From contig JAIBJH010000104.1 in assembly GCA_020029455.1 (NCBI GenBank), forward strand, positions 1 through 8,487: DNA of 8,487 bases. The letters are read 5' to 3'. This document shows, in pieces, positions 1 through 6,359 of this stretch. Source of the stretch: Hyphomicrobiales bacterium. Lineage in GTDB: Bacteria; Pseudomonadota; Alphaproteobacteria; Rhizobiales; Aestuariivirgaceae. Each line of letters begins with the position of its first letter. Positions within the stretch are counted from its first letter, which is position 1. A program made the translations under genes and the position numbers. The notes under the pieces were generated by a model. It saw only the letters and a list, made by a program, of their open reading frames with translations. It did no database searches and had not been told where the DNA came from.

Positions 1-325
1 CGACCATGTTGTGCAGCGCCGGCGTGTTGAACAGCGCCACCATATGCTCGCCCTGCCTGCCGGCATAACCCAACGAAGCAATGGCGGCCGTTGCATCCCG
101 CTTCAGCCAATCGGCGAAAGCCGGGTCTGTCCAGGCGCGCGCAACAACGCGGGCGCCGTTGCGAGGGCCAATCTTCTTTTCATAGGTCTCGATAATGGCA
201 TCGACGGCGGCGGGTTCGATGAAGCCCTTTTCCGTGAGAAGTGACTCCAACGCCTTCACGCGAAGTGCGATGGGTGAAAGCTCCGAGCCTTCGTGGTGGT
301 GGTGATCGTGGTCGTCATGGGGCAT
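1..325 (-). CDS. nthA: Nitrile hydratase alpha subunit, N-terminal part (cut by window edge)
   Basis: Nitrile hydratase is a cytoplasmic alpha/beta enzyme that hydrates nitriles to amides; the alpha subunit carries the Co or Fe centre. Reading the minus strand from ATG 325-323 gives 108 uninterrupted residues up to base 2. They start with a His/Asp-rich tail (residues 3-11, core HDHHHH), then the family's N-terminal helices: ALRVKALESLLTEKG (20-34), ETYEKKIGPRNGARVVARAW (46-65) and GYAGRQGEHM (86-95), ending at HNMV. The next residues in the family are the metal-binding Cys-Thr-Leu-Cys-Ser-Cys motif, which lies outside the window, so Co or Fe use cannot be judged. A second upstream ATG (332-330) is out of frame and stops after five codons, so 325 is the start; no strong Shine-Dalgarno precedes it. 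The beta subunit is presumably downstream, beyond base 1. Thiocyanate hydrolase gamma is a related alternative, but the N-terminal sequence resembles nitrile hydratase more. Confidence 0.88.
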   Translation of the reverse strand, partial: MPHDDHDHHHHEGSELSPIALRVKALESLLTEKGFIEPAAVDAIIETYEKKIGPRNGARVVARAWTDPAFADWLKRDATAAIASLGYAGRQGEHMVALFNTPALHNMV

Positions 326-393
326 GAGCCATACTAACCCAACAGAGTCAGGAAATGAACCAATCGAGCAAACGGCCTGTCCCCGGGGGCATG

Positions 394-421
394 TTGACTG
401 ACGCGAGCGAATAGCTAGGGT
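394..421 (+). promoter_or_regulatory. Possible sigma70-type promoter for the exported protein gene
   Basis: TTGACT at 394-399 matches five of six bases of the -35 consensus. With a 16-base spacer it is followed by TAGGGT at 416-421, a weak -10 (T, A and final T match). Transcription would start near base 428, giving a very short leader before the ribosome binding site at 430-435. This is pattern matching only. The rest of the 114-base gap between the divergent genes (326-439) holds a CCCCGGGGG stretch near 381-389 and nothing else I recognise. Confidence 0.3.
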
Positions 422-439
422 GCAACTGCGAGGTGAATC

Positions 440-1063
440 ATGCCCAAGAGCAAGTACTCCTTTCGTGTTCTATGTGCCGCATTGTGCTGCGGCCTACTCC
501 TTCCTGTCCCCGCATTGGCAGAGAAGACTTGTCCCTGGCTCCAAAAAATTCTTGCCGCCAAGGATGATGAGTTCAGGGCCTTCAAGGGCGATGAATTGGA
601 AGGATCCAGTGACGGTATTTCCTTCAAAGGCACTCTGGAGCTCAACGTCACCGGGAAAGCCAAGGAAGAAGGCTGCAGCTTGGTGGTCAGGCGACACGTG
701 GATAATGCCAATGGCGAGGAGTTGCCGCCTGACTATCGCTGCCTCATCTCTTGGGAAGCGACATTTGCAGAGGCAGCGGCGGACTATGAGTCTATCGCGA
801 AAAAGGTGCGGGACTGCTTGCCCGAGGTTGCCTTTGACGACGCCCGGAAGGGCAATGTTTCGGACTATTCAGAAGTGTGGACGTTTTCCGGCGAGAGCAA
901 CGGAGCGAAGATTGTGATGGATCTGGCCGACTGGGGTGCCATGGCCGAAATCTTGTCTGGCGACACTCCTTCGGGAAAGCCTGGTGTAGGGGTCCAAATC
1001 ATGGTCCTCAACAAATCCCCGCTTCGCGCAGGACTGGACATCGAAATACCGGTGATGAAGTAG
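440..1063 (+). CDS. Exported protein of unknown function (207 residues)
   Basis: I do not recognise a family. The protein opens with a clear Sec signal peptide: basic start (MPKSKYSFR), hydrophobic core (residues 9-22) and an ALA|E cleavage site after residue 27. The mature part of about 180 residues has no transmembrane segment, is mixed acidic/basic, and contains four cysteines (C31, C79, C101, C126), an even number compatible with two disulphides in the periplasm. No lipobox is placed correctly: the signal-region cysteines C11, C16 and C17 are inside the hydrophobic core. The start is supported by GAGGTG at 430-435, four bases before ATG 440, and by the signal peptide beginning there. The gene stands alone: it diverges from the nitrile hydratase gene and ends 12 bases from the convergent atp12 stop, so it is probably monocistronic. 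Neighbours give no clear hint of function. Confidence 0.82.
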   Translation: MPKSKYSFRVLCAALCCGLLLPVPALAEKTCPWLQKILAAKDDEFRAFKGDELEGSSDGISFKGTLELNVTGKAKEEGCSLVVRRHVDNANGEELPPDYRCLISWEATFAEAAADYESIAKKVRDCLPEVAFDDARKGNVSDYSEVWTFSGESNGAKIVMDLADWGAMAEILSGDTPSGKPGVGVQIMVLNKSPLRAGLDIEIPVMK

Positions 1064-1075
1064 CCGTTGCTGGTC

Positions 1076-1828
1076 TCAGTCCAAGAGTGAAATGAATTGC
1101 ACCAGTCCGTCGAAGTCGCGGCGGCGGGAGTCACGGCGGAGTTTTGCCTCCCAGTCCTCGCCCCACTGGCTCACCTGAAAATCCTCATCCACATGGGCAG
1201 CGGACCAAATTGTATCCGGCGTGGCGGCATTCTGTTCCAGCATGAGCGCCAGAAGGGCCGAGCCGGTCAGCGTGGTCAGCAGATAGAGCGCGGTGAGACG
1301 CCAAGCACCCTTGTTTTCCACCGCAACACGAAGCGCGGTCAATGCACTTTCATCCTGCATTTTGTGAACAACGCCAGCGATTGATTCAAATTTTGCATCG
1401 AGCGTCGTCTGCGCCCAAGCGAGAGCCGGATCCCAATGCTGCTGTTGTAGAGCGACGAGCTTCTCCGGCTTGTCAGCGCGGTAAAGAACAAGGTCCGAAC
1501 CAGCGTACTGGACGATTTCATTCACAACATGCGGGCGCTCACTGGTGGCGCGGTCAATGGCTGTGTTGGCCAGCTTGGTGAGTGGCATCAGAGCCGGGTT
1601 GATCACCTCCGTTTGTGCTGCCCATTCCGCAGCAACGGCTTCGGCGAGTCTGCGATTGGGCAATTGCAGCGTCGCCTTGAGTGGCGTCTTCACGCCGCGG
1701 CCATCCAGCAGAATGCGATTCTCTTCAGAGACTTGCACATCTTTGTAGAAGCGTTTTGGCAAGGGCCGCTCGATGCGGTCCTTCATCAGCCGTTCCAGGC
1801 GCTCCTGTTCCGTCTCAGTCTTTGTCAT
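1076..1828 (-). CDS. atp12: Atp12-family F1-ATPase assembly chaperone
   Basis: This 250-residue protein belongs to the Atp12 family. In mitochondria Atp12 (ATPAF2) binds the F1 alpha subunit and keeps it from aggregating until the alpha3beta3 hexamer forms; bacterial homologues are essentially alphaproteobacterial, and Paracoccus Atp12 has been studied structurally. Recognisable blocks are KRFYKDV (25-31), LDGRGVKTPLK (41-51), AAEWAAQTEVINP (66-78) running into LTKLANTAID (83-92), YAGSDLVLYRA (108-118) and the C-terminal acidic segment HVDEDFQVSQWGEDWEA (212-228). The frame stays open upstream to 2110, but those extra residues lie inside rluC and look unlike the family. ATG 1828 gives the usual N-terminus and overlaps the end of rluC by 14 bases, implying coupled translation. 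It is the last gene of the corA-crcB-rluC-atp12 run and converges on the exported-protein gene with a 12-base gap. The F1 genes are not in the window. Confidence 0.93.
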   Translation of the reverse strand: MTKTETEQERLERLMKDRIERPLPKRFYKDVQVSEENRILLDGRGVKTPLKATLQLPNRRLAEAVAAEWAAQTEVINPALMPLTKLANTAIDRATSERPHVVNEIVQYAGSDLVLYRADKPEKLVALQQQHWDPALAWAQTTLDAKFESIAGVVHKMQDESALTALRVAVENKGAWRLTALYLLTTLTGSALLALMLEQNAATPDTIWSAAHVDEDFQVSQWGEDWEAKLRRDSRRRDFDGLVQFISLLD

Positions 1829-2795
1829 AGCGATTGGCATCAAAGCCCAGCATTTCGAAAGTGGCGAGCATGTGCTCCGGCAGGGGCGCGGAAATGTCAA
1901 CCGTGCCGCCGCGCGGATGGGGGAAGACGATGCGGCGCGCATGCAGGTGCAAGCGGTTTGTGACGCCTTCTGGCAAGCCTTCGTCGCCGCCATATTTATT
2001 GTCACCGAAGATTGGCGTTCCGATATGGGCCGCGTGGGCGCGAAGCTGATGCTGGCGGCCCGTCGTGGGTTGCAAAGAAAGCCAACTGGCCACCTGCCCC
2101 GCCTTGTCAATCACCGCATACTGCGTGACGGCGTGTTGTTCGTCTTCCTCTTCTCCTTCACGGGAAGCGCGCATGCGGTCGCCTTCCAGAACCCTTGCCT
2201 TGATCAGCGGCACATCGATGCGGCCCTGCTGCGGCTTGGGCACGCCTTTGACCACGGCCCAATAGGTTTTCTTGACGTTGCGGGTGGCGAATAGCATTCC
2301 GAGTGACGCTGCTACAGCGCGGCGCTTGGCAATAACGATCACACCCGATGTATCGCGATCCAAGCGGTGGACCAGCAAGGGCCGCTCGCCCAATTCCTTG
2401 CCGAGCCCCATCAGCAAACCGTCGAGATGATGGTGGGTCTTCGTGCCGCCCTGCACGGCAAAGCCCGAGGGCTTGTTGAGGATGAATATGTCCTTGTCCT
2501 CATGGATCACCATGCTGTCGAAAAGGCGGCGCTCCTCGCGGGTCAGTGGCTTCACATCGGCCTTGGGCGTGTCGGCGGGGCGTTTGTCGAAGGCGAGCGG
2601 AGGCACGCGGATTTCATCGCCGGATTTGAGGCGCGTATTCGTCTTGGCACGGGCGGTCCCCACCCTCACCTGGCCGGTGCGCGCCAGCTTGTTGAGATAG
2701 GCGAAGGTGACTTGCGGGAAGTGGATCTTGAACCAGCGATCGAGCCGCATGCCCTCCTCGTCAGCGGCCACGGTGTGGCGCTTGACCTCGTTCAT
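1815..2795 (-). CDS. rluC: 23S rRNA pseudouridine synthase, RluA family (RluC type)
   Basis: The 326-residue protein isomerises uridines to pseudouridine in 23S rRNA; E. coli RluC acts at positions 955, 2504 and 2580 near the peptidyl-transferase centre. An S4 RNA-binding domain occupies about residues 16-75. The RluA catalytic domain follows, with LNKPSG (106-111), the catalytic motif HRLDRDTSG (143-151, catalytic Asp146) and TGRQHQLRAH (about 244-253) leading to a GTPIFGDNKYGG segment. The HRLDRDTSG form, rather than HRLDKDTTG, points to RluC over RluD; the exact target sites are inferred from that resemblance. A short acidic loop (EGEEEDE, around 214-220) sits in the catalytic domain. ATG 2795-2793 shares four bases (ATGA) with the crcB stop, and the 3' end overlaps atp12 by 14 bases. 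No good ribosome binding site precedes the start, so translation probably depends on coupling to crcB. Confidence 0.92.
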   Translation of the reverse strand: MNEVKRHTVAADEEGMRLDRWFKIHFPQVTFAYLNKLARTGQVRVGTARAKTNTRLKSGDEIRVPPLAFDKRPADTPKADVKPLTREERRLFDSMVIHEDKDIFILNKPSGFAVQGGTKTHHHLDGLLMGLGKELGERPLLVHRLDRDTSGVIVIAKRRAVAASLGMLFATRNVKKTYWAVVKGVPKPQQGRIDVPLIKARVLEGDRMRASREGEEEDEQHAVTQYAVIDKAGQVASWLSLQPTTGRQHQLRAHAAHIGTPIFGDNKYGGDEGLPEGVTNRLHLHARRIVFPHPRGGTVDISAPLPEHMLATFEMLGFDANRYDKD

Positions 2796-3172
2796 ACGAT
2801 CAAGGTCCGCACAATCCAGAGGCCGGCAGCGCAGGCCAGTATCGAAAGGATGACAGAGGCCAACGCATAGATGATCGCAGTGCCCGTCTCGCCCTTCTCC
2901 ATCAGTGCCACGACATCATAGGAAAAGGCAGAGAAGGTGGTGAAACCGCCGAGCAGGCCCGTTGTGAGCGCGAGGCGGAGGTTTTCGCTGTCAGGCCATT
3001 TGCGAGCAAACAGGGCCACCAGAATGCCCATGGCAAGGCTTCCCAGCACATTCACCGTGAAGATGCCCCAGGGAAAATGATGGTCGTGGAGTTTGCTCAG
3101 GCCAACATTGAGGCCATAGCGCGCCACGGAACCGACAGCACCGCCGGCCGCCACCCAGAGCACGGCTGTCAC
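2792..3172 (-). CDS. crcB: Fluoride ion exporter CrcB/Fluc
   Basis: Fluc proteins are small dual-topology membrane channels that let F- leak out of the cell and protect against fluoride. The call gives 126 residues, the normal family length, with four hydrophobic segments: about 3-20, 35-56, 66-90 and 98-122. Family marks are GGAVGSVARYG (10-20), the FPWGIFTVNVLGS pore segment (33-45, with the conserved Asn41) and TTGLLGGFTTFSAFS (70-84), which contains the conserved phenylalanines and the central TTFS. The frame extends upstream to 3259, but that part overlaps corA and lacks family similarity. GTG 3172-3170 gives the canonical N-terminus and forms a GTGA overlap with the corA stop codon, so GTG is the likely start. 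The 3' end makes an ATGA overlap with rluC. I see no fluoride riboswitch upstream of this gene or of the operon. Confidence 0.93.
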   Translation of the reverse strand: MTAVLWVAAGGAVGSVARYGLNVGLSKLHDHHFPWGIFTVNVLGSLAMGILVALFARKWPDSENLRLALTTGLLGGFTTFSAFSYDVVALMEKGETGTAIIYALASVILSILACAAGLWIVRTLIV

Positions 3173-4176
3173 AGCCAGCCCTTCCGCTTGAAATAGATGA
3201 AGGGGAGAATGGCCGAGAGGATCATCATGCCTATGGCGAAGGGATAGCCATATTGCCACGGCAGTTCCGGCATGTACTGGAAATTCATGCCATAGATCGA
3301 GGCGACGAGCGTCGGCGGCAGGAACACCACGGCGGCGACCGAGAAAATCTTGATGATGCCGCTCTGCTCGATATTGATCATACCGAGCACGGCATCGAGC
3401 AGGAAGCTGATCTTGCCGGAGAGGAAGCTGGCGTGATCGGTGAGGGATTGAATGTCGCGCTGGAGAATCTTAATGCGGGCGCGATTCTCCTTCATCTCCT
3501 TGGCCTGTCTGCTTTGGTCGATCACAGCCTGGGCAAAGGCCACCATGCGCCCGATGGAGACAAGGCTTTCGCGAACCTTTGAGTTGAAATCTCCCTCCTC
3601 GCCGACCTTGCCGAGCAGTTCCTCGAGATTCTTCGGCTTGCGGCGCGGCTTGCGGCTCCTCTTCCGCTCAACAAACGAGGTGTCGAACACCTGCTTCGAT
3701 GTGTCTTCGACAATCGAACTGACACGTTCCAGATGGTCTGCGGCGCGGTCCACCACGGCTTCGAGAAGACTGATCAGAATGCCCCAGCCCGTCATGGCGG
3801 TCGATTGCGGCTTCATCGCTTGCCGGACATAAACGGGAAAGGCCTGCGGATGATGATAGCGGACGGTGATCAGCTGGTGGCCCTTGATGATGAAGGTAAC
3901 GGGCGAAGATTCCGGCCGTTCATCATCGCCGCGGCGGATCAGGTTGGCGGTCATGAAAGCCGCGCCATCCTCCTGGTAGAGGCGGCTTGAGACCTCGATC
4001 TCGGCGAGTTCGCCCCGCGTCGGGATGTCAATCTTGATGGCGGCTTCGACAGCGCTTTCCTCCTCGTGGGTGGGCTCCACAAGGTCAAGCCAAACGGCAG
4101 TCGTGAGCATCTCGTCGCTGACTTCAGCGCCGTGCTCGACCAGGCATCCTTTTTCTGCTCCGTAAACTGAAAGCAT
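3169..4176 (-). CDS. corA: CorA-family divalent cation (Mg2+/Co2+) transporter
   Basis: CorA proteins are homopentameric inner-membrane channels for Mg2+ and related divalent cations. This 335-residue protein has a large soluble N-terminal domain (about 1-270), including an IPTRGELAEIEVSSRLY segment (51-67) typical of alphaproteobacterial members. A long helical region (about 195-265) runs into TM1 (about 275-294), the signature YGMNF (295-299), a short acidic loop (YMPELPWQYG) and TM2 (about 310-329). It ends in the conserved basic KRKGWL. An unusually basic linker lies at 171-182 (9 of 12 residues Lys or Arg). ATG 4176 is preceded by a purine-rich GAAGAGAG (4188-4181), four bases away. It is the first gene of the corA-crcB-rluC-atp12 operon; the operon promoter should lie in or near the 65-base gap shared with trmFO. 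Transport specificity (Mg2+, Co2+ or Zn2+) cannot be read from the sequence. Confidence 0.93.
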   Translation of the reverse strand: MLSVYGAEKGCLVEHGAEVSDEMLTTAVWLDLVEPTHEEESAVEAAIKIDIPTRGELAEIEVSSRLYQEDGAAFMTANLIRRGDDERPESSPVTFIIKGHQLITVRYHHPQAFPVYVRQAMKPQSTAMTGWGILISLLEAVVDRAADHLERVSSIVEDTSKQVFDTSFVERKRSRKPRRKPKNLEELLGKVGEEGDFNSKVRESLVSIGRMVAFAQAVIDQSRQAKEMKENRARIKILQRDIQSLTDHASFLSGKISFLLDAVLGMINIEQSGIIKIFSVAAVVFLPPTLVASIYGMNFQYMPELPWQYGYPFAIGMMILSAILPFIYFKRKGWL

Positions 4177-4241
4177 GGGACTCTCTTCAGGTTGGGCCTC
4201 CTTTGCCTCAGTTGTTTGACAGGGGCAATAGCGGGGCGCAA
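4177..4241. promoter_or_regulatory. Divergent intergenic region between corA and trmFO
   Basis: These 65 bases separate two genes that are transcribed away from each other, so promoters for both should lie here or run slightly into the neighbouring coding ends. On the plus strand TTGACA (4216-4221) is a perfect -35 hexamer, but no -10 fits between it and the trmFO start at 4242. It would work only if trmFO began at a later codon or the match is chance. On the minus strand AGGAGG (4202-4197) is a perfect Shine-Dalgarno core lying 20 bases before the corA ATG, too far to serve it directly. No fluoride-riboswitch or M-box-like RNA can fit in the space. Confidence 0.5.
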
Positions 4242-5639
4242 ATGCAGGCCATGAAACCAGTTCATGTGATTGGCGGCGGCATGGCGGGCTCGGAAGCGGC
4301 CTGGCAACTGGCCTCTGCCGGTGTTCCGGCGGTGCTGCATGAAATGCGGCCCAAGCGCGGAACAGATGCCCACAAGACGGATGGGCTGGCCGAATTGGTG
4401 TGTTCCAACTCCTTCCGCAGCGATGACCATGAGACGAATGCCGTGGGCCTTCTGCATGAAGAAATGCGGCTCGCCGGTTCCCTGATCATGGATGTTGCGG
4501 GACGCCATCAGGTGCCTGCAGGCGGTGCGCTCGCCGTGGACCGTGAAGGCTTTTCACAGGAAGTGACGGCGCGGCTTTCAAGCCATCCGCTGGTGTCGAT
4601 CCAGCGCGAAGAAATCGCGGGGCTGCCGCCTGAAGATTGGGACAGTGTGATTGTGGCGACAGGCCCCCTCACCTCGCCTGCTCTCGCAGAAGCTGTGCGA
4701 GCACTCACGGGTGAGGATGATCTGGCATTCTTCGATGCCATTGCGCCCATCGTGCATCGCGAGTCCATCAACATGGATATTGCCTGGTTCCAGTCGCGCT
4801 ACGACAAGGTGGGGCCTGGCGGCAGGGGCAAGGACTACATCAACTGCCCGATGACGCGCGAGCAATATGAGGCTTTCGTGAGGGCGCTCAATGAGGGCGA
4901 CAAGGGCGACTTCAAGGAATGGGAGAAGTCGACGCCCTATTTCAACGGCTGCCTGCCCATCGAAGTAATGGCCGAGCGTGGCCCCGAAACTCTCCGTCAC
5001 GGACCGATGAAGCCCATGGGCCTGACCAATGCACACAACCCGGTGGTCAAGGCCTATGCGGTTGTACAGCTTCGGCAGGACAATGCGCTGGGCACGCTAT
5101 TCAACATGGTGGGCTTCCAGACCAAGCTCAAATATGCCGAACAAGTTCGGGTGTTCCGCAGCATTCCGGGGCTGGAGAATGCGGAATTTGCACGGCTCGG
5201 CGGGCTGCACCGCAATACGTTTCTCAATTCGCCCAAGGTGCTTGACGAGCTGATGAGATTGAAGGCCATGCCGCGCCTGCGCTTTGCGGGCCAGATCACC
5301 GGCGTTGAGGGCTATGTGGAGAGCGCCGCCATGGGATTGATGGCAGGGCGGATGGCGTCGGCGGAGCGGCTGGGCGTGCCGTTCAGCGTGCCACCGGCAA
5401 CGACGGCACATGGGGCACTGATCAATCACATCACCGGCGGACATATTGCGACGACGGAAGGAAGGCAATCTTCCTTCCAGCCCATGAACATCAATTTCGG
5501 GCTGATGCCGCCGCCCGATGTAGCGCTGCGCGGGCTCAAACATGCGGACAAGGCGGTGGCGCGGAAGAAGGCATACACCGCGCGAGCGCTCGCCGATTTC
5601 AAGGCATGGTTTGCAACGCCATTGGCGATGGCGAGTTAG
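4242..5639 (+). CDS. trmFO: tRNA m5U54 methyltransferase TrmFO (folate/FAD-dependent)
   Basis: TrmFO methylates U54 in the T-loop of tRNA to ribothymidine, using methylene-tetrahydrofolate as carbon donor and FADH2 as reductant; it replaces the SAM-dependent TrmA of enteric bacteria. Counting from ATG 4242 (465 residues), the FAD-binding Rossmann loop is VIGGGMAGSEAAW (9-21). The two catalytic-region cysteines of the family are present in LVCSNSFRSDD (Cys54) and FNGCLPIEVMAERG (Cys237). Other family blocks are VPAGGALAVDR (about 91-101), DYINCPMTREQY and the C-terminal FAD-contact region GVEGYVESAAMGLMAG. The frame opens at a TTG at 4203, but the first reasonable starts are ATG 4242, with CGGGG (4232-4236) five bases upstream, and ATG 4251, whose AGG is too close; a 4251 start would remove three residues. 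The gene is divergent from corA and overlaps the convergent gene downstream by four bases, leaving no room for a dedicated terminator. Confidence 0.95.
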   Translation: MQAMKPVHVIGGGMAGSEAAWQLASAGVPAVLHEMRPKRGTDAHKTDGLAELVCSNSFRSDDHETNAVGLLHEEMRLAGSLIMDVAGRHQVPAGGALAVDREGFSQEVTARLSSHPLVSIQREEIAGLPPEDWDSVIVATGPLTSPALAEAVRALTGEDDLAFFDAIAPIVHRESINMDIAWFQSRYDKVGPGGRGKDYINCPMTREQYEAFVRALNEGDKGDFKEWEKSTPYFNGCLPIEVMAERGPETLRHGPMKPMGLTNAHNPVVKAYAVVQLRQDNALGTLFNMVGFQTKLKYAEQVRVFRSIPGLENAEFARLGGLHRNTFLNSPKVLDELMRLKAMPRLRFAGQITGVEGYVESAAMGLMAGRMASAERLGVPFSVPPATTAHGALINHITGGHIATTEGRQSSFQPMNINFGLMPPPDVALRGLKHADKAVARKKAYTARALADFKAWFATPLAMAS

Positions 5640-6358
5640 AACGCTTCCCGCCGCGCGGCACGCCAGAGGTGCCACTGCATGCGCCATGGGGATGGTGTGT
5701 TGCCGGGCTTTGCGAGAAACAACTCAGCCAAAGAGACGTGGAGGAATGCCGGGAGAAGGTGCAGTGGCACTTGAACCGCTCTTGCTTCAGCGAGGCGCTT
5801 GTGGGCGCGTTCAGTGAGAGATGTTAAACTCTCGCCCACCGGAACAAGATTGGCATGGCGCTTTGGATCACTGACAATCTGCGCAAGACCATAGGCCACG
5901 CCCGCACAGCCTGCAGTTTCCGCAACACCTGGAGCAGAAGCGGGATCAAGGATCAACGCCGAGAGCTGGATCAAGACTGATGATGTCGTGCCGAGATATT
6001 CCTCCAGCGACACGACATCCGGTATGGGATCGGCATAGAGGTCGTGCTCATGAGCATCCATCAAGTCCAGCAGCGGCTTCACAGGCAGATGATGGAGCGA
6101 GATGGCTTCGGCCAACGCAATTGCCACAGGATGCACCTGAGCCTCGCCTTTGCCGATGGTCTCAAGGGTATCGCGCCACCATTGCAGGCGGATCAGGCCG
6201 ACCTGCGGATCGCTGGCGACAAGAGGAATGCGGCAGACTTCGGCGCTGAAGGCGTGCAGCGTCATTAACGCACTGCGTTTCCCATCGGGTGCGAAAAGCA
6301 TCGCAAGGTAGCGGGGCCTGTCCCATTGCCGGAGAATGCCTGTGACTTCGTCCGCCAT
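5636..6358 (-). CDS. Squalene/phytoene synthase-fold protein, NDUFAF6-like (probably non-catalytic)
   Basis: This 240-residue protein has the trans-isoprenyl diphosphate synthase layout but resembles the NDUFAF6 branch, a mitochondrial respiratory complex I assembly factor. Diagnostic stretches are RPRYLAMLFAPDGKRSALMTLHAF (14-37), FSAEVCRIPLVASD (37-50) followed by GLIRLQWWRDTLE (54-66), and AGVAYGLAQIVSDPKRHANL (152-171). True squalene and phytoene synthases carry aspartate-rich DxxxD motifs at the positions of residues 38-46 and 158-168. Neither is intact here, so diphosphate-ionising activity is unlikely. The C-terminus (MQWHLWRAARREAF) is typical of the bacterial members; at 240 residues it is somewhat short. 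ATG 6358 follows the stop of the upstream Mth938-domain gene after one base. Its TAA overlaps the end of trmFO tail to tail. A role in respiratory complex assembly is inferred from the mitochondrial homologue and neighbours; databases usually name it phytoene/squalene synthase family. Confidence 0.85.
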   Translation of the reverse strand: MADEVTGILRQWDRPRYLAMLFAPDGKRSALMTLHAFSAEVCRIPLVASDPQVGLIRLQWWRDTLETIGKGEAQVHPVAIALAEAISLHHLPVKPLLDLMDAHEHDLYADPIPDVVSLEEYLGTTSSVLIQLSALILDPASAPGVAETAGCAGVAYGLAQIVSDPKRHANLVPVGESLTSLTERAHKRLAEARAVQVPLHLLPAFLHVSLAELFLAKPGNTPSPWRMQWHLWRAARREAF

Positions 6359-6359
6359 C

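Noticed and set aside
11..244. Plus-strand open frame of 77 codons at the left edge
   Set aside because: It is the antisense of the nitrile hydratase alpha gene, whose protein matches the family over its whole visible length.
379..392. CCCCGGGGG near-palindrome as a terminator or operator
   Set aside because: The symmetric arms are only four to six bases with no loop or T-run, so it is neither a usable hairpin nor a distinctive operator.
420..917. Long open frame overlapping the exported protein in another frame
   Set aside because: It lacks a signal peptide and protein-like composition, and the overlapping frame at 440 has a ribosome binding site and a clear signal sequence.
1064..1075. 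Terminator between the exported-protein gene and atp12
   Set aside because: Only 12 bases separate the stops and I see no stem-loop with a T-run on either strand.
1829..2110. N-terminal extension of the atp12 frame
   Set aside because: It lies within rluC in another frame; family-like sequence begins only at ATG 1828.
1815..2294. Plus-strand open frame of 173 codons starting at 1773, opposite rluC and atp12
   Set aside because: It is antisense to two well-identified genes, has no plausible ribosome binding site context, and has no recognisable domain.
3173..3259. N-terminal extension of the crcB frame
   Set aside because: It lies inside the corA coding end, is not hydrophobic like the family N-terminus, and the GTG at 3172 gives the standard length.
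3951..4508. 185-codon minus-strand frame crossing the corA start and the trmFO 5' end
   Set aside because: It is antisense to trmFO and out of frame with corA; its sequence is Arg/Ser-rich shadow translation.
5097..5687. 196-codon minus-strand frame opposite trmFO
   Set aside because: His/Arg-rich shadow of trmFO, which is a full-length, motif-complete gene.
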